Notes under the pieces: generated by a model | Database searches by the model: none | Told to the model about the DNA's origin: nothing | Seen by the model: only the letters and a program-made list of their open reading frames with translations | Shown: positions 1-8,014 of the stretch, in pieces | Layout of the letters: each line of letters opens with the position of its first letter | Numbering within the stretch: the stretch's first letter is position 1 | Assembly: GCA_035388825.1 (NCBI GenBank) | Contig: DAOOQQ010000015.1 | Location: 20,678 to 84,677, forward strand | Length of the DNA: 64,000 bases | From: MWAR01 sp035388825 | GTDB taxonomy: Bacteria > Muiribacteriota > Ozemobacteria > Ozemobacterales > Ozemobacteraceae | Reading direction: 5' to 3' | Made by a program: the position numbers and the translations under genes

Positions 1-597
1 CTCGAAGCCGAGGACGACGTGCTGGTGCGGCGGTTCTCGGAGACCCGGCGCAAGCACCCACTCAGCTCGGGCGGCCGCATCATCGACGACATCAAGTTTG
101 AGCGGAAGCGGCTCGCCGAGATCCGGGCGAAGGCCGATTTCATCGTGAACACCTCGGATCTCTCGTCGCACGAGCTGTATGACGAGATCCGCAAGATCAT
201 CGAGCACGAGTCGTCGTCCCAGTCGATGTCGCTGGTGATCGTCAGTTTCGGGTTCAAACACGGCATTCCGCTGGATGCCGACCTGGTGTTCGACGTGCGG
301 TTTTTGCCGAACCCTTATTACGTGCCCGAGATGAAGTATCTGTCGGGGCTGGACAAGCCGGTCGCCGACTTCGTCCTGGGTTCTGAGGTCGGGGTGCAGT
401 TCATCAAGCGGCTGAAGGATTTTCTCGAGTATCTGCTGCCCCAGTTCGTGCAGGAGCCCAAAACCCGTGTCCAGATCGCGATCGGCTGCACCGGAGGCCG
501 TCACCGGTCTGTGGCGATCGCCGAGTATCTCGCCGAGACGCTCGAGCACCCCCAGGTGCTCGTTTCGCGCCGGCACCGCGACCTCGAGCTGGACTGA
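1..597 (+). CDS. rapZ: RapZ nucleotide-binding protein, C-terminal part (5' end outside window)
   Basis: The frame is open from base 1 to a TGA at 595-597, so the first part, with the P-loop kinase-like domain, lies upstream. The visible 198 residues contain the family blocks VRRFSETRRKHPL near the start, a KFNH-like linker, and near the end IGCTGGRHRSVAIAEYLA, the conserved C-terminal motif of RapZ/YvcJ. In Escherichia coli RapZ binds GlcN6P and the small RNA GlmZ and so tunes glucosamine-6-phosphate synthase; in Bacillus the homologue YvcJ affects competence. A glucosamine-pathway gene (glmU-like) lies 1.9 kb downstream, which fits that theme, but regulation of it is not shown. Family assignment is firm; the regulatory target here is unknown. 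Confidence 0.93.
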   Translation, partial: LEAEDDVLVRRFSETRRKHPLSSGGRIIDDIKFERKRLAEIRAKADFIVNTSDLSSHELYDEIRKIIEHESSSQSMSLVIVSFGFKHGIPLDADLVFDVRFLPNPYYVPEMKYLSGLDKPVADFVLGSEVGVQFIKRLKDFLEYLLPQFVQEPKTRVQIAIGCTGGRHRSVAIAEYLAETLEHPQVLVSRRHRDLELD

Positions 598-610
598 CCG
601 CCGAAATACC

Positions 611-640
611 TTGCCAAACAGGGTTTTCCGGGTATATTAT
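611..640 (+). promoter_or_regulatory. Probable sigma-70 type promoter of the 661 gene
   Basis: TTGCCA (611-616) is followed by TATATT (633-638, spacer 16) or TATTAT (635-640, spacer 18) and a GGAGAG ribosome site before the ATG at 661. The AT-rich -10 stands out in GC-rich DNA. Confidence 0.55.
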
Positions 641-660
641 GATACCTGGAGAGATATTCC

Positions 661-1581
661 ATGTTTCGGCATCTGGTGACGCGATTTCTGCTGCCTGCCG
701 CGGTGGCGCTCGTTCTGAGCACTTCCGGGGCGGTTTTTGCGCAGTCCGTTTCCGGCATGGAGTTCGATCTCGCAGGGGATGAGGCTGCCCGGGCGGCGGC
801 AGCGGCACAAGACAGCGAAAATCTCGGCGAGTTCAAAATCTCCCTCGACAGCCAGCTTCTCACGCCGCGCGTCGAGCAGACCGTGGCCGAGCGGTTTCAG
901 CTTCCCGAGGCCCATTCCCAGCCGTTCACCGGCGAGTTCGTTCTGCGCAGCTCTTCGCTTGGAGGGGAAGACACCTCGGTGTTCGATCCCTCTGCGCGCC
1001 GCCTGCGCGAGACGCGCAAGACTGATTCCCGCACCTTCGACACGACGTTGACGCTGACGGCGGGGTATGTTCACGACCACGACGGAGAACCGTCGCGGCT
1101 CACCGCGGGCCGCCGGGTCGGCCGCCTGTCGCTGTACGGCGAGTTCGAGAAGGACACGGTCTCGAAGATGACATTCAAGACAGCCCCCGAAGCGAACCGG
1201 GTCGATCCGGTGCCGCTGTCGAACCTCGCGGCGCGCGCCGTCCGGGGAAGCTCCGCCGCCCAGGATCCGGCCGCCCGGCTGACCCGCCCCCTCGATGCCC
1301 ACGCGGCCACCGAGGACGTTTCGGCGCTGGCCCTCAAAAACTATTATCTCGAAGCGATCTACAGCTTTCTGCCTGCCGTTCAGGGCAAGGTTTCCTACAA
1401 GCGCTCCGAGATCGAGACGCTGAACCCGAACGAGAACGTGCAGGTCGAAGGCATCGTCGAGGCCGGCCAGGACGTCATCATCAAGGCCGGCTACCGCAAC
1501 GAGACCACCGTCTCGGATCAGAAAGACCGGCGGCCGGCGAGCGACAAGAAAGTCTGGACCGAGTTCATCCTCAAGTTTTGA
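661..1581 (+). CDS. Secreted, barrel-like protein of unknown function
   Basis: This 306-residue protein starts at an ATG preceded by GGAGAG. It begins with a clear signal peptide (hydrophobic LLPAAVALVLSTSGAVFA, cleavage probably after VFA). The mature part is polar with alternating hydrophobic strands in the last 80 residues and ends in VWTEFILKF, an aromatic C-terminus of the kind recognised by the BAM machinery. I therefore infer an outer-membrane or periplasmic beta-rich protein. No named family was recognised. Its stop overlaps the TTG start of spoVG by four bases, so the two are probably co-transcribed from the promoter at 611-640. An alternative is a periplasmic soluble beta protein. 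Confidence 0.6.
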   Translation: MFRHLVTRFLLPAAVALVLSTSGAVFAQSVSGMEFDLAGDEAARAAAAAQDSENLGEFKISLDSQLLTPRVEQTVAERFQLPEAHSQPFTGEFVLRSSSLGGEDTSVFDPSARRLRETRKTDSRTFDTTLTLTAGYVHDHDGEPSRLTAGRRVGRLSLYGEFEKDTVSKMTFKTAPEANRVDPVPLSNLAARAVRGSSAAQDPAARLTRPLDAHAATEDVSALALKNYYLEAIYSFLPAVQGKVSYKRSEIETLNPNENVQVEGIVEAGQDVIIKAGYRNETTVSDQKDRRPASDKKVWTEFILKF

Positions 1582-1853
1582 ACATCACCGCGATCCGCAT
1601 CATCCGGCTGAAAGAGCCCAAGGGCCAGACGCGCGCGTTCGCCGAGGTCGTCTTCGACGGGGAACTGGCGCTGCGTGATTTCCGCGTGATCGAGACGCCG
1701 CGCGGCCTGTTCGTCGGCATGCCCGCCCGCCGCGCCCCCGACGGCACGTTTCACGACCTCGCGATCCCGATCACAACCGAGTTCCGTGAGCGCATTCAGG
1801 CCCAGATCCTGCGCGCCTACGAGGACGAGGCCGCCCGCCCCGGGCCCGGATAA
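1578..1853 (+). CDS. spoVG: SpoVG family RNA/DNA-binding regulator
   Basis: The 91 residues match SpoVG along their length: MNITAIRIIRL at the start, the central FRVIETPRGLFVGMPARR and the DGTFHDLAIPI block. SpoVG is a small site-specific nucleic-acid-binding regulator, first known from Bacillus sporulation and also found in non-sporulating bacteria such as Borrelia, where it binds DNA and RNA. The start is a TTG overlapping the previous stop (TTGA), so translation is probably coupled. The order spoVG, glmU, prs is the same as in Bacillus, but here a repeat-rich gap and tRNA-Gln separate spoVG from glmU. The protein is slightly shorter than many homologues, and the tail after residue 84 is variable. 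Confidence 0.92.
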   Translation: MNITAIRIIRLKEPKGQTRAFAEVVFDGELALRDFRVIETPRGLFVGMPARRAPDGTFHDLAIPITTEFRERIQAQILRAYEDEAARPGPG

Positions 1854-2384
1854 AGATCACAATATAATATTATGTATTTCAATTTTCATGACGCCGGGAC
1901 AGGGAACACGAACCACAGAGACACGGAGACACAGAGGTTTTTACGGTTACCGGGCCAGAACCGAACTTTTTCCACGATGGTGCAGATGTGATCCCATCAC
2001 AACGACTCCCTTGAACCAATCGGGGTTCACAGGGCCGTATTCGCAGATGTAAGGGCGGATCGTCATTTCACGGCCCCCTTCTCTTCGGTGTCTCGGTGCA
2101 ACTCCGGGTCGTTCTTCTTCGTGTCCTCTGTGATGAGAGTTTTCCTCGTTTTCCTGATCTGAAATTCCTGCATTTTTTCAACGGAGGATCTTTGTCGTGG
2201 TCCATTCCCGGGCGGGTTTGAAACCCGCCCCTACAGCGACAATAGAGGTGATTCGTGAAATCTCGGTGTCTCCGTGGCTCTGTGGTGAACGCTATCTGGC
2301 ACGGCGGGCGTGCGGGGGCGTTGCAGGCGCTCAGGATTTATGATAGCGTGTGATACGGCGCCTGGCGCCGGTTTATCCGTTCTT
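1854..2384. repeat. Repeat-filled gap between spoVG and tRNA-Gln
   Basis: This 531-base gap holds no convincing gene. It contains CACAGAG-type words at 1911-1935 and, inverted, at 2090-2140 and 2256-2285. A segment at 2166-2190 is the reverse complement of the CTCCGTTGAA element seen at 21110 and 63972. An AT-rich patch (1861-1890) follows spoVG. The same words recur in other large gaps, so this is a dispersed family. Part of the stretch is also the palindromic repeat described separately. Confidence 0.7.
2210..2230. repeat. GC-rich palindromic (REP-like) repeat, copy 1
   Basis: GGGCGGGTTT and AAACCCGCCC form a perfect 10-base stem around a single G, followed by CTACA. The same unit occurs at 24585, 29645 and 31054, always between genes. 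Confidence 0.85.
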
Positions 2385-2456
2385 TGGGGCGTCGTCAAGC
2401 GGTAAGACACATGCCTTTGGAGCATGCATTCCCAGGTTCGAATCCTGGCGCCCCAG
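2385..2456 (+). tRNA. tRNA-Gln (anticodon TTG)
   Basis: The acceptor stem TGGGGCG (2385-2391) pairs with CGCCCCA (2449-2455), with G2456 as the discriminator base. The anticodon stem CATGC/GCATG encloses the seven-base loop CTTTGGA with anticodon TTG at 2417-2419. The T arm is CCAGG-TTCGAAT-CCTGG. The T1-A72 pair is typical of bacterial tRNA-Gln. CCA is not encoded. The gene sits 43 bases before the glmU start; an open frame running through it from 2350 is only a chance extension of glmU. Confidence 0.96.
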
Positions 2457-2499
2457 TTGTTGTTTCCCACCCAACATCCGTCCGGGAGGTACCGCCGGC

Positions 2500-3525
2500 A
2501 TGAACGCCGACGCCATCACCGCTCTCGTTCTCGCCGCCGGGAAGGGGGTCCGGATGAAATCCGACCTCCCGAAAGTGCTGCACCCGATCCTCGGCCGGCC
2601 CATGGTCCGGTATGTCATCGACACCGTGCGCGCCGTCGGCGCCGAGCCGGTTCACGTCGTGGTCGGATTCGGCAAGGAGCGGTTGACGGCCGCCCTCCGC
2701 GAAGACCGGGTTTCGTTCGTCGAGCAGCCCGAACAGCTCGGAACGGGCCACGCGGCCCAGTGTTTCGCCCGGGCCTGCCCGACTCCGCCGGCTCATCTGC
2801 TGGTCGTCTGCGGCGACACGCCGCTCTTGTCGCGCGAAACCCTCCAGACCATGGTGGACACGCATCTCAAAGAGCGGCCCGCCTGCACGATGATGACGCT
2901 CGAGATGGCCGAGCCAGGTGGCTACGGCCGCATCCTGCGCGATCCCGCCGGCAACGTCCTGGGCATCCGCGAGGCGAAGGACTGCACCCCCGAGCAGAAG
3001 AAGATCCGCGAAGTGAACCTCGCCATCTACCTGTTCGACGGCCCGGCCCTTTATGAGCGGCTGTTCAAGCTGACGAACCGGAACAACCAGAAGGAATACT
3101 ACCTGACCGACATCGTCGAGATGCTGACATCCGACGGCCTCCGCGTTCTCGCCGTGCGCGAACGGGACGAACAGTCGACGCTCGGCATCAACAGCCGCGC
3201 CGACCTCGCGATGGTGGCCGATATCCTGCGCCGGCAGATCCTCGCGCGGCACATGTCGGCCGGGGTCAGCATCATGGACCCGCACCAGACCTGGATCGAG
3301 CCGGACGTGACGATCGGAGCCGAAACGGTGGTCTGGCCGGGAACGACGCTGACGGGCACGACGGCGATCGGCGGCAGGGCCGTGATCGGCCCCCAGGCCA
3401 TGATCGCCGATTCCCGCGTGGAAGACGGCGCCACGGTTCGGTTCAGCGTGCTCCGGAACGCGCACATTCCGGCGGGCACCGACGTTCCGCCCTTTTCGAA
3501 CTACCCGGGGACCCAGCCCGCCTGA
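2500..3525 (+). CDS. glmU: Short GlmU: UDP-N-acetylglucosamine pyrophosphorylase lacking the acetyltransferase half
   Basis: This 341-residue protein has the complete N-terminal uridylyltransferase domain. Visible motifs are LVLAAGKGVRMKSDLPKVLH (residues 9-28), EQLGTGHAAQ, CGDTPLL, GYGRILRD, VNLAIYLF and NNQKEYYLTD. The left-handed beta-helix begins after residue 260 but stops at VPPFSNYPGTQPA, where the family normally has GPFAHLRPGT and then about 110 more residues carrying the acetyltransferase site. The usual length is about 450-460. No remnant of the missing part follows before prs. The enzyme should form UDP-GlcNAc from GlcNAc-1-P and UTP, but should not acetylate GlcN-1-P. The start follows a good GGGAGGT site and lies after the tRNA. 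It is probably co-transcribed with prs, 37 bases on. Confidence 0.88.
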   Translation: MNADAITALVLAAGKGVRMKSDLPKVLHPILGRPMVRYVIDTVRAVGAEPVHVVVGFGKERLTAALREDRVSFVEQPEQLGTGHAAQCFARACPTPPAHLLVVCGDTPLLSRETLQTMVDTHLKERPACTMMTLEMAEPGGYGRILRDPAGNVLGIREAKDCTPEQKKIREVNLAIYLFDGPALYERLFKLTNRNNQKEYYLTDIVEMLTSDGLRVLAVRERDEQSTLGINSRADLAMVADILRRQILARHMSAGVSIMDPHQTWIEPDVTIGAETVVWPGTTLTGTTAIGGRAVIGPQAMIADSRVEDGATVRFSVLRNAHIPAGTDVPPFSNYPGTQPA

Positions 3526-3562
3526 GCCGGACCCCCGAACGAGCCAACGGAGGCATCGAACC

Positions 3563-4510
3563 ATGGTCAACGGCAAGCAGGTGAAGATCTTCTCGGGCAT
3601 CGCCAATCCGGCTCTCGTCCAGTCGATCTGCAGCTATCTCGAGGTGCGGGAAGGCAAGATCATGCACTCCCAGTTCGCCGACGGCGAGCTTTACTGCCGG
3701 ATCGACGAGTCGGTGCGCGGCTGCGACACGTTCATCATCCAGCCGACCTGTCCGCCGGTGACGGACAACCTGATGCGCCTTCTGATCACGATCGACGCGT
3801 TGCGCCGCGCATCGGCCGGCAGCGTGACGGCCGTCGTGCCGTATTTCGGCTACAGCCGCCAGGAAAAGAAGAGCACCGGCCGCGAGCCGATCACGGCCAA
3901 ACTGGTCGCGAACCTGATCTGCACGGCGGGCGCCGGCCGGATCCTCTCGGTCGACATGCACGACCCGGCCCTCCAGGGCTTCTTCGACATCCCGGTCGAT
4001 CACCTTTCGGCGGCGCCGCTGCTGGCCGAGTATTTCCGGGCCACGAACCTCTCGAACACCGTCGTCGTCTCCCCCGACACGGGCGGCGTGCACCGCGCCC
4101 GTTCGTTCGCCAACCGCCTCGGCCTGCCGCTCGCGATCATCGACAAACGCCGGCCCGAAGCGAACAAGGCCGTCGTGATGAACGTCATCGGTGAGGTGAA
4201 GGGCCGGGACGTGGTCATCATCGACGACATCGTCGACACGGCCGGCACGCTGGTGCGGGTCGCGGAAGCCCTCGTCGAGAAGGGCGCGAAGAAGATCACG
4301 GCTTGCTGCACCCACGCCCTCCTCTCGGATCCGGCCACCGAGCGGATCATGAAGTCCTCGATCACCGAAATCGTCACCACCGACTCGATCCCGCTCGGCG
4401 AGGAAAAGCGCAAGGCTTGCCGGGTCCATACGATCTCGCTTTCCAAGCTGATCGGCGAGGCCATCCAGCGCATCTACGACAAGCGGTCCGTCAGCGAACT
4501 GTTCATCTGA
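3563..4510 (+). CDS. prs: Ribose-phosphate pyrophosphokinase
   Basis: The 315 residues make the normal length of a class I PRPP synthetase, which transfers pyrophosphate from ATP to ribose 5-phosphate for nucleotide, His and Trp synthesis. Clear signatures are FADGELYCRIDESVRG near residue 40, the ATP loop VPYFGYSRQEKKS, the metal-binding DMHDPALQGFFDIPVDHL, the KRRPEANKA stretch and the PRPP loop VVIIDDIVDTAGTL. It follows glmU with a gap of 37 bases, the arrangement found in Bacillus (gcaD-prs), and has a GGAGG site before the ATG. A TPR lipoprotein gene follows after 38 bases and may share the transcript. Confidence 0.97.
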   Translation: MVNGKQVKIFSGIANPALVQSICSYLEVREGKIMHSQFADGELYCRIDESVRGCDTFIIQPTCPPVTDNLMRLLITIDALRRASAGSVTAVVPYFGYSRQEKKSTGREPITAKLVANLICTAGAGRILSVDMHDPALQGFFDIPVDHLSAAPLLAEYFRATNLSNTVVVSPDTGGVHRARSFANRLGLPLAIIDKRRPEANKAVVMNVIGEVKGRDVVIIDDIVDTAGTLVRVAEALVEKGAKKITACCTHALLSDPATERIMKSSITEIVTTDSIPLGEEKRKACRVHTISLSKLIGEAIQRIYDKRSVSELFI

Positions 4511-4548
4511 ACCCAGACCAGCAGCCCCTCACGGAGGTTTTTTCCGTC

Positions 4549-7050
4549 ATGCGTTTCTTCTCGAACCGACTCCTGATCGGGGGGCTCGCAACGGCCCTCC
4601 TTGCAACCTCTCTCGCGGGCTGCGGCGGTGGCAAGCGGCGCAATCCGGTTGCGGCACCGGCCGATCGGCCGGAAAAAACCGAAAACGAGGCACCGGCCAG
4701 TGAGGCCAATGCCCGTATCCGGGCCGCCCTCGACCGGGGCGACGCAAAGACGGCCGAGCGCCTGGCCCGCGCGCGCATCGCCGCTCACCCGGCGGACGGG
4801 GAAGCACATCGGCTTCTGGCCCGCGCCCTTTCCGAGCAGAAAAAGCCTTCCGGCGAGGTTCGCCAGGCCCTGGAAAAAGCCGAGGCGCTCCAGCCGGGCG
4901 ATGCAGCAGGGCGGCGCGACCTGGCCGCGATGCTCGACCGGCAGGCGCAGGAGGCGATTTCCGCCGACGACCCGGACAAGGCGATCCCGCTCTGGAAGCG
5001 ATGTCTCGCCCTCAAATTCAAACCCCGCCAGACGGAAAAGCAGCTTGCCGAAGCCTATCGTCGGCAGGGTGAACAGCGGGCCGCGGCCGGCAAGCCCGCC
5101 GACGCCGAAAAATCCTTCCGGGAAGCGGTCTCGCTGCTCCCCGACAATCCCGTGCCGCGTCTCGATCTCGCGCGTCTTCTGATGGACGGCGACCGCCTGG
5201 TCGAAGCCCAGCGCGAACTGAAGGAGCTGACCGACGCGCATCCGAACTTCGAGGCGGGGCTCGTCGCCTACGCGCATCTCTTGCGCCGCATGGGCGACGT
5301 GCGCGGCGCCACGAAGCAGGTGGAACGCGTTCTCGAGTATGCCCCGGGAAATCCCGAGGCGCTGGCTCTCCAGAAAGATCTCGCGAACACGGTTCCGATC
5401 CGGCAGGCGGCCGAGCCGGCAGCCGCGGCGTTCGATGAGCCCGATCCCGACACCCTCCGGGAGCTCACCCGCCTCGAGTCGGCAGGCGATCCCGCAGCCC
5501 AGCAGGCGTTTCTCGAAAGCTACCTGGCCGCGCATCCCGAGGCGTCGTGGGCAAAACTGCGTCAGGCCATGCTGTATGAGCGCCAGGGCAAGCCCGAGGA
5601 TGCGATGGCACTACTCGAGACGTATCTGGCCGGCTCCCCGGAAGATTTCCGCGCCCGTTTCCTGCATGCGCGGTGTCTCCTGGCGACGGGCCGCACCGCC
5701 GATGCCCTTTCGGCGCTGAAGGCGCTCGAAGCCGACAACCGTGCGAACCATCAGGTCCAGGACGAGATGGGGCAGGCCTATGCGAAGCTCGGCAGGTTCA
5801 ACGAGGCCCGGACCGCCTGGAAGCGCATCATTGAGGCAAATCCGACCTTCGCCCCCTCCCTGTTCAATCTCGGCCAGCTCGCGATGGAGCAGGGTCTGGC
5901 CGACGAGGCGCGCGACTGGTTCGACCAGGCCCTGCGCCAGGAGCCCGCGAACCCGAAATTCCGATATTTTGCCGGCCTCAACCTCAAGCAGGCCGGCATG
6001 GAGCCCGAAGCCCGGGCCGTCTGGGAAAGCGGCAAAGCCTATCTGACGCCGTCCGACCCCTACGCGACCCGCATCGCCGCCGCGCTCGGCAAGCCTCTCC
6101 CGCCGGCAGCGGCTGCAGCGCCAGCCTTGTCCCCGCTCACGCGGCCCCCCGCCATCGAGCCGCCGGCCCCGGTGAGCCCGGTCGCCGCGGCCCAGCCGAC
6201 CTCGGTTGGAGGGGTCGTCGTCCAGCCGGTGGCCCCCGCCGCCTCTGACATGGCGGATCCGGGGTACCAGGCGGCCCTCGAGGCGGCCCGGGCCGGGCAG
6301 TATGCCGATGCCGTGACGGGCTTCCAGGAGGTTCTGGAGCGGTATCCGGCCGGATTCAACGCCCGCATGAATCTCGGCAACGTGTATATGGCCACGAACC
6401 GCCCCGGAGAGGCGGCTGCCCAGTATCTGCACGCCGTCCGGCTGGAAAAGAACAATTCCAACGCCCTGCGGGCCCTTTCCCGCGCTTACGACGAGCTCGG
6501 TCTCCGCGGCCATGCGGCCGGTCTCGCAGCCCGCGCGGACGGGAAGGAGAATGCCGGAGGCGCCGCAACGACACGCAGCAATCCCCGCGCGTTCGAACCG
6601 GTGACGACCGCCCTTCTGTCGAACGGGCTTCCGGAGGAGGCTCTCGCGATCATCAATGCAGGGGTTGCCGAAAACCCCGACTCTCCCGACCTGGTCGTCC
6701 TGCAAGGGGACGTGCTGACCGCCCTCCGCCAGGATGCCCAGGCGGAAACGGTGTATCGGCGCGCCCTGACGCTCGATGCCCAGAATCCCGCGCCGATGAT
6801 CCGGCTCGGCAACCTGTATGCCGGCCGTCAGCAGACGGATGCGGCCATCGCCCAGTATCAGGCGGCTCTCAAGAGCCCCCTGATCGATCCCGACGGGATG
6901 TTCTCCATCGCCGACCAGTTCGTTCGTCTCGGCCGGCGCACGGAAGCCACCGAGGTTCTGAATCGTCTCAAGGGAATGAACCTGTCCGAGGCGCAGCTCG
7001 CCAAGCTGCATGAACGCACCGGCACCCCCGCCCCCGCTTCGGCCGAGTGA
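4549..7050 (+). CDS. Large TPR lipoprotein
   Basis: This 833-residue protein starts MRFFSNRLLIGGLATALL and has a lipobox LAGC, so it is predicted to be lipidated at Cys24 and anchored in a membrane. The ATG is preceded by GGAGG; the open frame extends further upstream only through the end of prs. At least a dozen tetratricopeptide-like helical pairs are visible, in two blocks (about residues 50-380 and 420-560). A Pro/Ala-rich linker (about 575-630) leads to a third TPR block to the end. TPR proteins are scaffolds for protein assembly, often of secretion, pilus or peptidoglycan machines; the partner here is unknown. Confidence 0.8.
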   Translation: MRFFSNRLLIGGLATALLATSLAGCGGGKRRNPVAAPADRPEKTENEAPASEANARIRAALDRGDAKTAERLARARIAAHPADGEAHRLLARALSEQKKPSGEVRQALEKAEALQPGDAAGRRDLAAMLDRQAQEAISADDPDKAIPLWKRCLALKFKPRQTEKQLAEAYRRQGEQRAAAGKPADAEKSFREAVSLLPDNPVPRLDLARLLMDGDRLVEAQRELKELTDAHPNFEAGLVAYAHLLRRMGDVRGATKQVERVLEYAPGNPEALALQKDLANTVPIRQAAEPAAAAFDEPDPDTLRELTRLESAGDPAAQQAFLESYLAAHPEASWAKLRQAMLYERQGKPEDAMALLETYLAGSPEDFRARFLHARCLLATGRTADALSALKALEADNRANHQVQDEMGQAYAKLGRFNEARTAWKRIIEANPTFAPSLFNLGQLAMEQGLADEARDWFDQALRQEPANPKFRYFAGLNLKQAGMEPEARAVWESGKAYLTPSDPYATRIAAALGKPLPPAAAAAPALSPLTRPPAIEPPAPVSPVAAAQPTSVGGVVVQPVAPAASDMADPGYQAALEAARAGQYADAVTGFQEVLERYPAGFNARMNLGNVYMATNRPGEAAAQYLHAVRLEKNNSNALRALSRAYDELGLRGHAAGLAARADGKENAGGAATTRSNPRAFEPVTTALLSNGLPEEALAIINAGVAENPDSPDLVVLQGDVLTALRQDAQAETVYRRALTLDAQNPAPMIRLGNLYAGRQQTDAAIAQYQAALKSPLIDPDGMFSIADQFVRLGRRTEATEVLNRLKGMNLSEAQLAKLHERTGTPAPASAE

Positions 7051-7082
7051 ATCCACGATCAACCGCCACGAAGGAGTGACGC

Positions 7083-7337
7083 ATGTTCGACCCCAACACC
7101 ATCAAAGGGCTCGATGGAGCCATGACGGATCTGAACAAGGCCATCGATGCCCTCCCCGACGGGCCGCTCAAGCGCCAGTTGTCCCAACGGCTGAACCGGA
7201 TGCAGCATGTCCGCGACCATCTCGATGAGGAGACCGATATCCACGAAACGCGCTCGCCGTTGAGGTATGTCGTGTTCGGCTTCGTCCTCGCCCTCGCCTT
7301 CATCCTGGTCTGGAAAATGCGACCATCCTGCAAGTGA
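7083..7337 (+). CDS. Small tail-anchored membrane protein
   Basis: This 84-residue protein starts after an AAGGAG site. The first 60 residues are charged and helical (LDGAMTDLNKAIDALPDGPL, then RLNRMQHVRDHLDEETD). One transmembrane segment, YVVFGFVLALAFILVWKM, lies at the C-terminus and is followed only by RPSCK. It therefore looks like a tail-anchored protein with a cytoplasmic helical domain. No family was recognised. It lies 32 bases behind the TPR lipoprotein and is probably in its operon. Confidence 0.65.
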   Translation: MFDPNTIKGLDGAMTDLNKAIDALPDGPLKRQLSQRLNRMQHVRDHLDEETDIHETRSPLRYVVFGFVLALAFILVWKMRPSCK

Positions 7338-7356
7338 AAAAGGATCGCTGATATAT

Positions 7357-8004
7357 ATGACATATTATACATTCACCATGAAATATCACACGTTCGTCCT
7401 TCCCTGTTCGCTCCTTCTGTTCCTGCTGCTGATCACCCCAGGGGCGTTCGCGGAGGGAGAATCCTCCAAGCCGGCATCGGGCACGCCGGTTCTCGAGAAG
7501 GTGTCTCCCGAGTTCGGGGCGCGGTGGTTCCGCAAGGATGGGTACAAGGATTTCTTCGAGCCGCGCGTGTCGTTCGTCAAGCGCAAGAGCGGCTACTCGG
7601 AGGTCATCGAGTATTCCTGGCGGCCGATGGTGCCGTTCGGCATGAGGAACGACGAGCGCATCGACCGCGTCCAGTTCTCGTTCAGCCGGTATTACTACAG
7701 CGGCCCGAAGATCTTTTACGGTGCCGGCGTCGGCGGGAACATCATCCTGTTCACCGATGGGCTGAAAGACCTGGCCAAGACCCGGTATAACCTCGATGTC
7801 AAGGATGGCGTCAACGGCCTCGGCCGCGTATTCGCCGGGTACAAGCTCCGCGATTTCTCGTTCGGAAAATACAAGTTTCCCCTGACGCTGCGCATCGATG
7901 CCGTCTTTTCGCCCGACTACAAGTTCGGCGGCGAGATGGGCCGGGCCGGGGACAAGATCGAGCTGACCGAGATCACCGGCGGCTTCGCCTTCAGTGTCGA
8001 ATGA
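7357..8004 (+). CDS. Secreted beta-rich protein, possible outer-membrane barrel
   Basis: The protein has 215 residues from the ATG at 7357, which lies about 12 bases after AAAAAGGA. A second ATG at 7378 would begin right at the signal peptide (MKYHTFVLPCSLLLFLLLI, cleavage after GAFA). The mature chain is rich in aromatic residues and alternating strands (PRVSFVKRKSGYSEVIEYSW, FSRYYYSGPKIFYGAGVGGN, YKLRDFSFGKYKFPLTLRID) and ends in GGFAFSVE. This resembles small outer-membrane barrel proteins of the OmpW/OmpX size class, but no named family was recognised. The region before the start is strikingly AT-rich, with ATATATATG. Confidence 0.6.
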   Translation: MTYYTFTMKYHTFVLPCSLLLFLLLITPGAFAEGESSKPASGTPVLEKVSPEFGARWFRKDGYKDFFEPRVSFVKRKSGYSEVIEYSWRPMVPFGMRNDERIDRVQFSFSRYYYSGPKIFYGAGVGGNIILFTDGLKDLAKTRYNLDVKDGVNGLGRVFAGYKLRDFSFGKYKFPLTLRIDAVFSPDYKFGGEMGRAGDKIELTEITGGFAFSVE

Positions 8005-8014
8005 GCGGCCGGTG

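Noticed and set aside
1854..2384. Possible CRISPR array from the repeated CACAGAG words
   Set aside because: Repeat units are irregular in length and spacing, occur in both orientations and have no equal-sized spacers; no cas gene is near.
2350..2499. Upstream extension of glmU
   Set aside because: It would translate through tRNA-Gln, and the GlmU family starts at the ATG at 2500 after GGGAGGT.
4303..4548. Upstream extension of the TPR lipoprotein
   Set aside because: It lies within prs in another frame, and the lipoprotein signal peptide begins at 4549.
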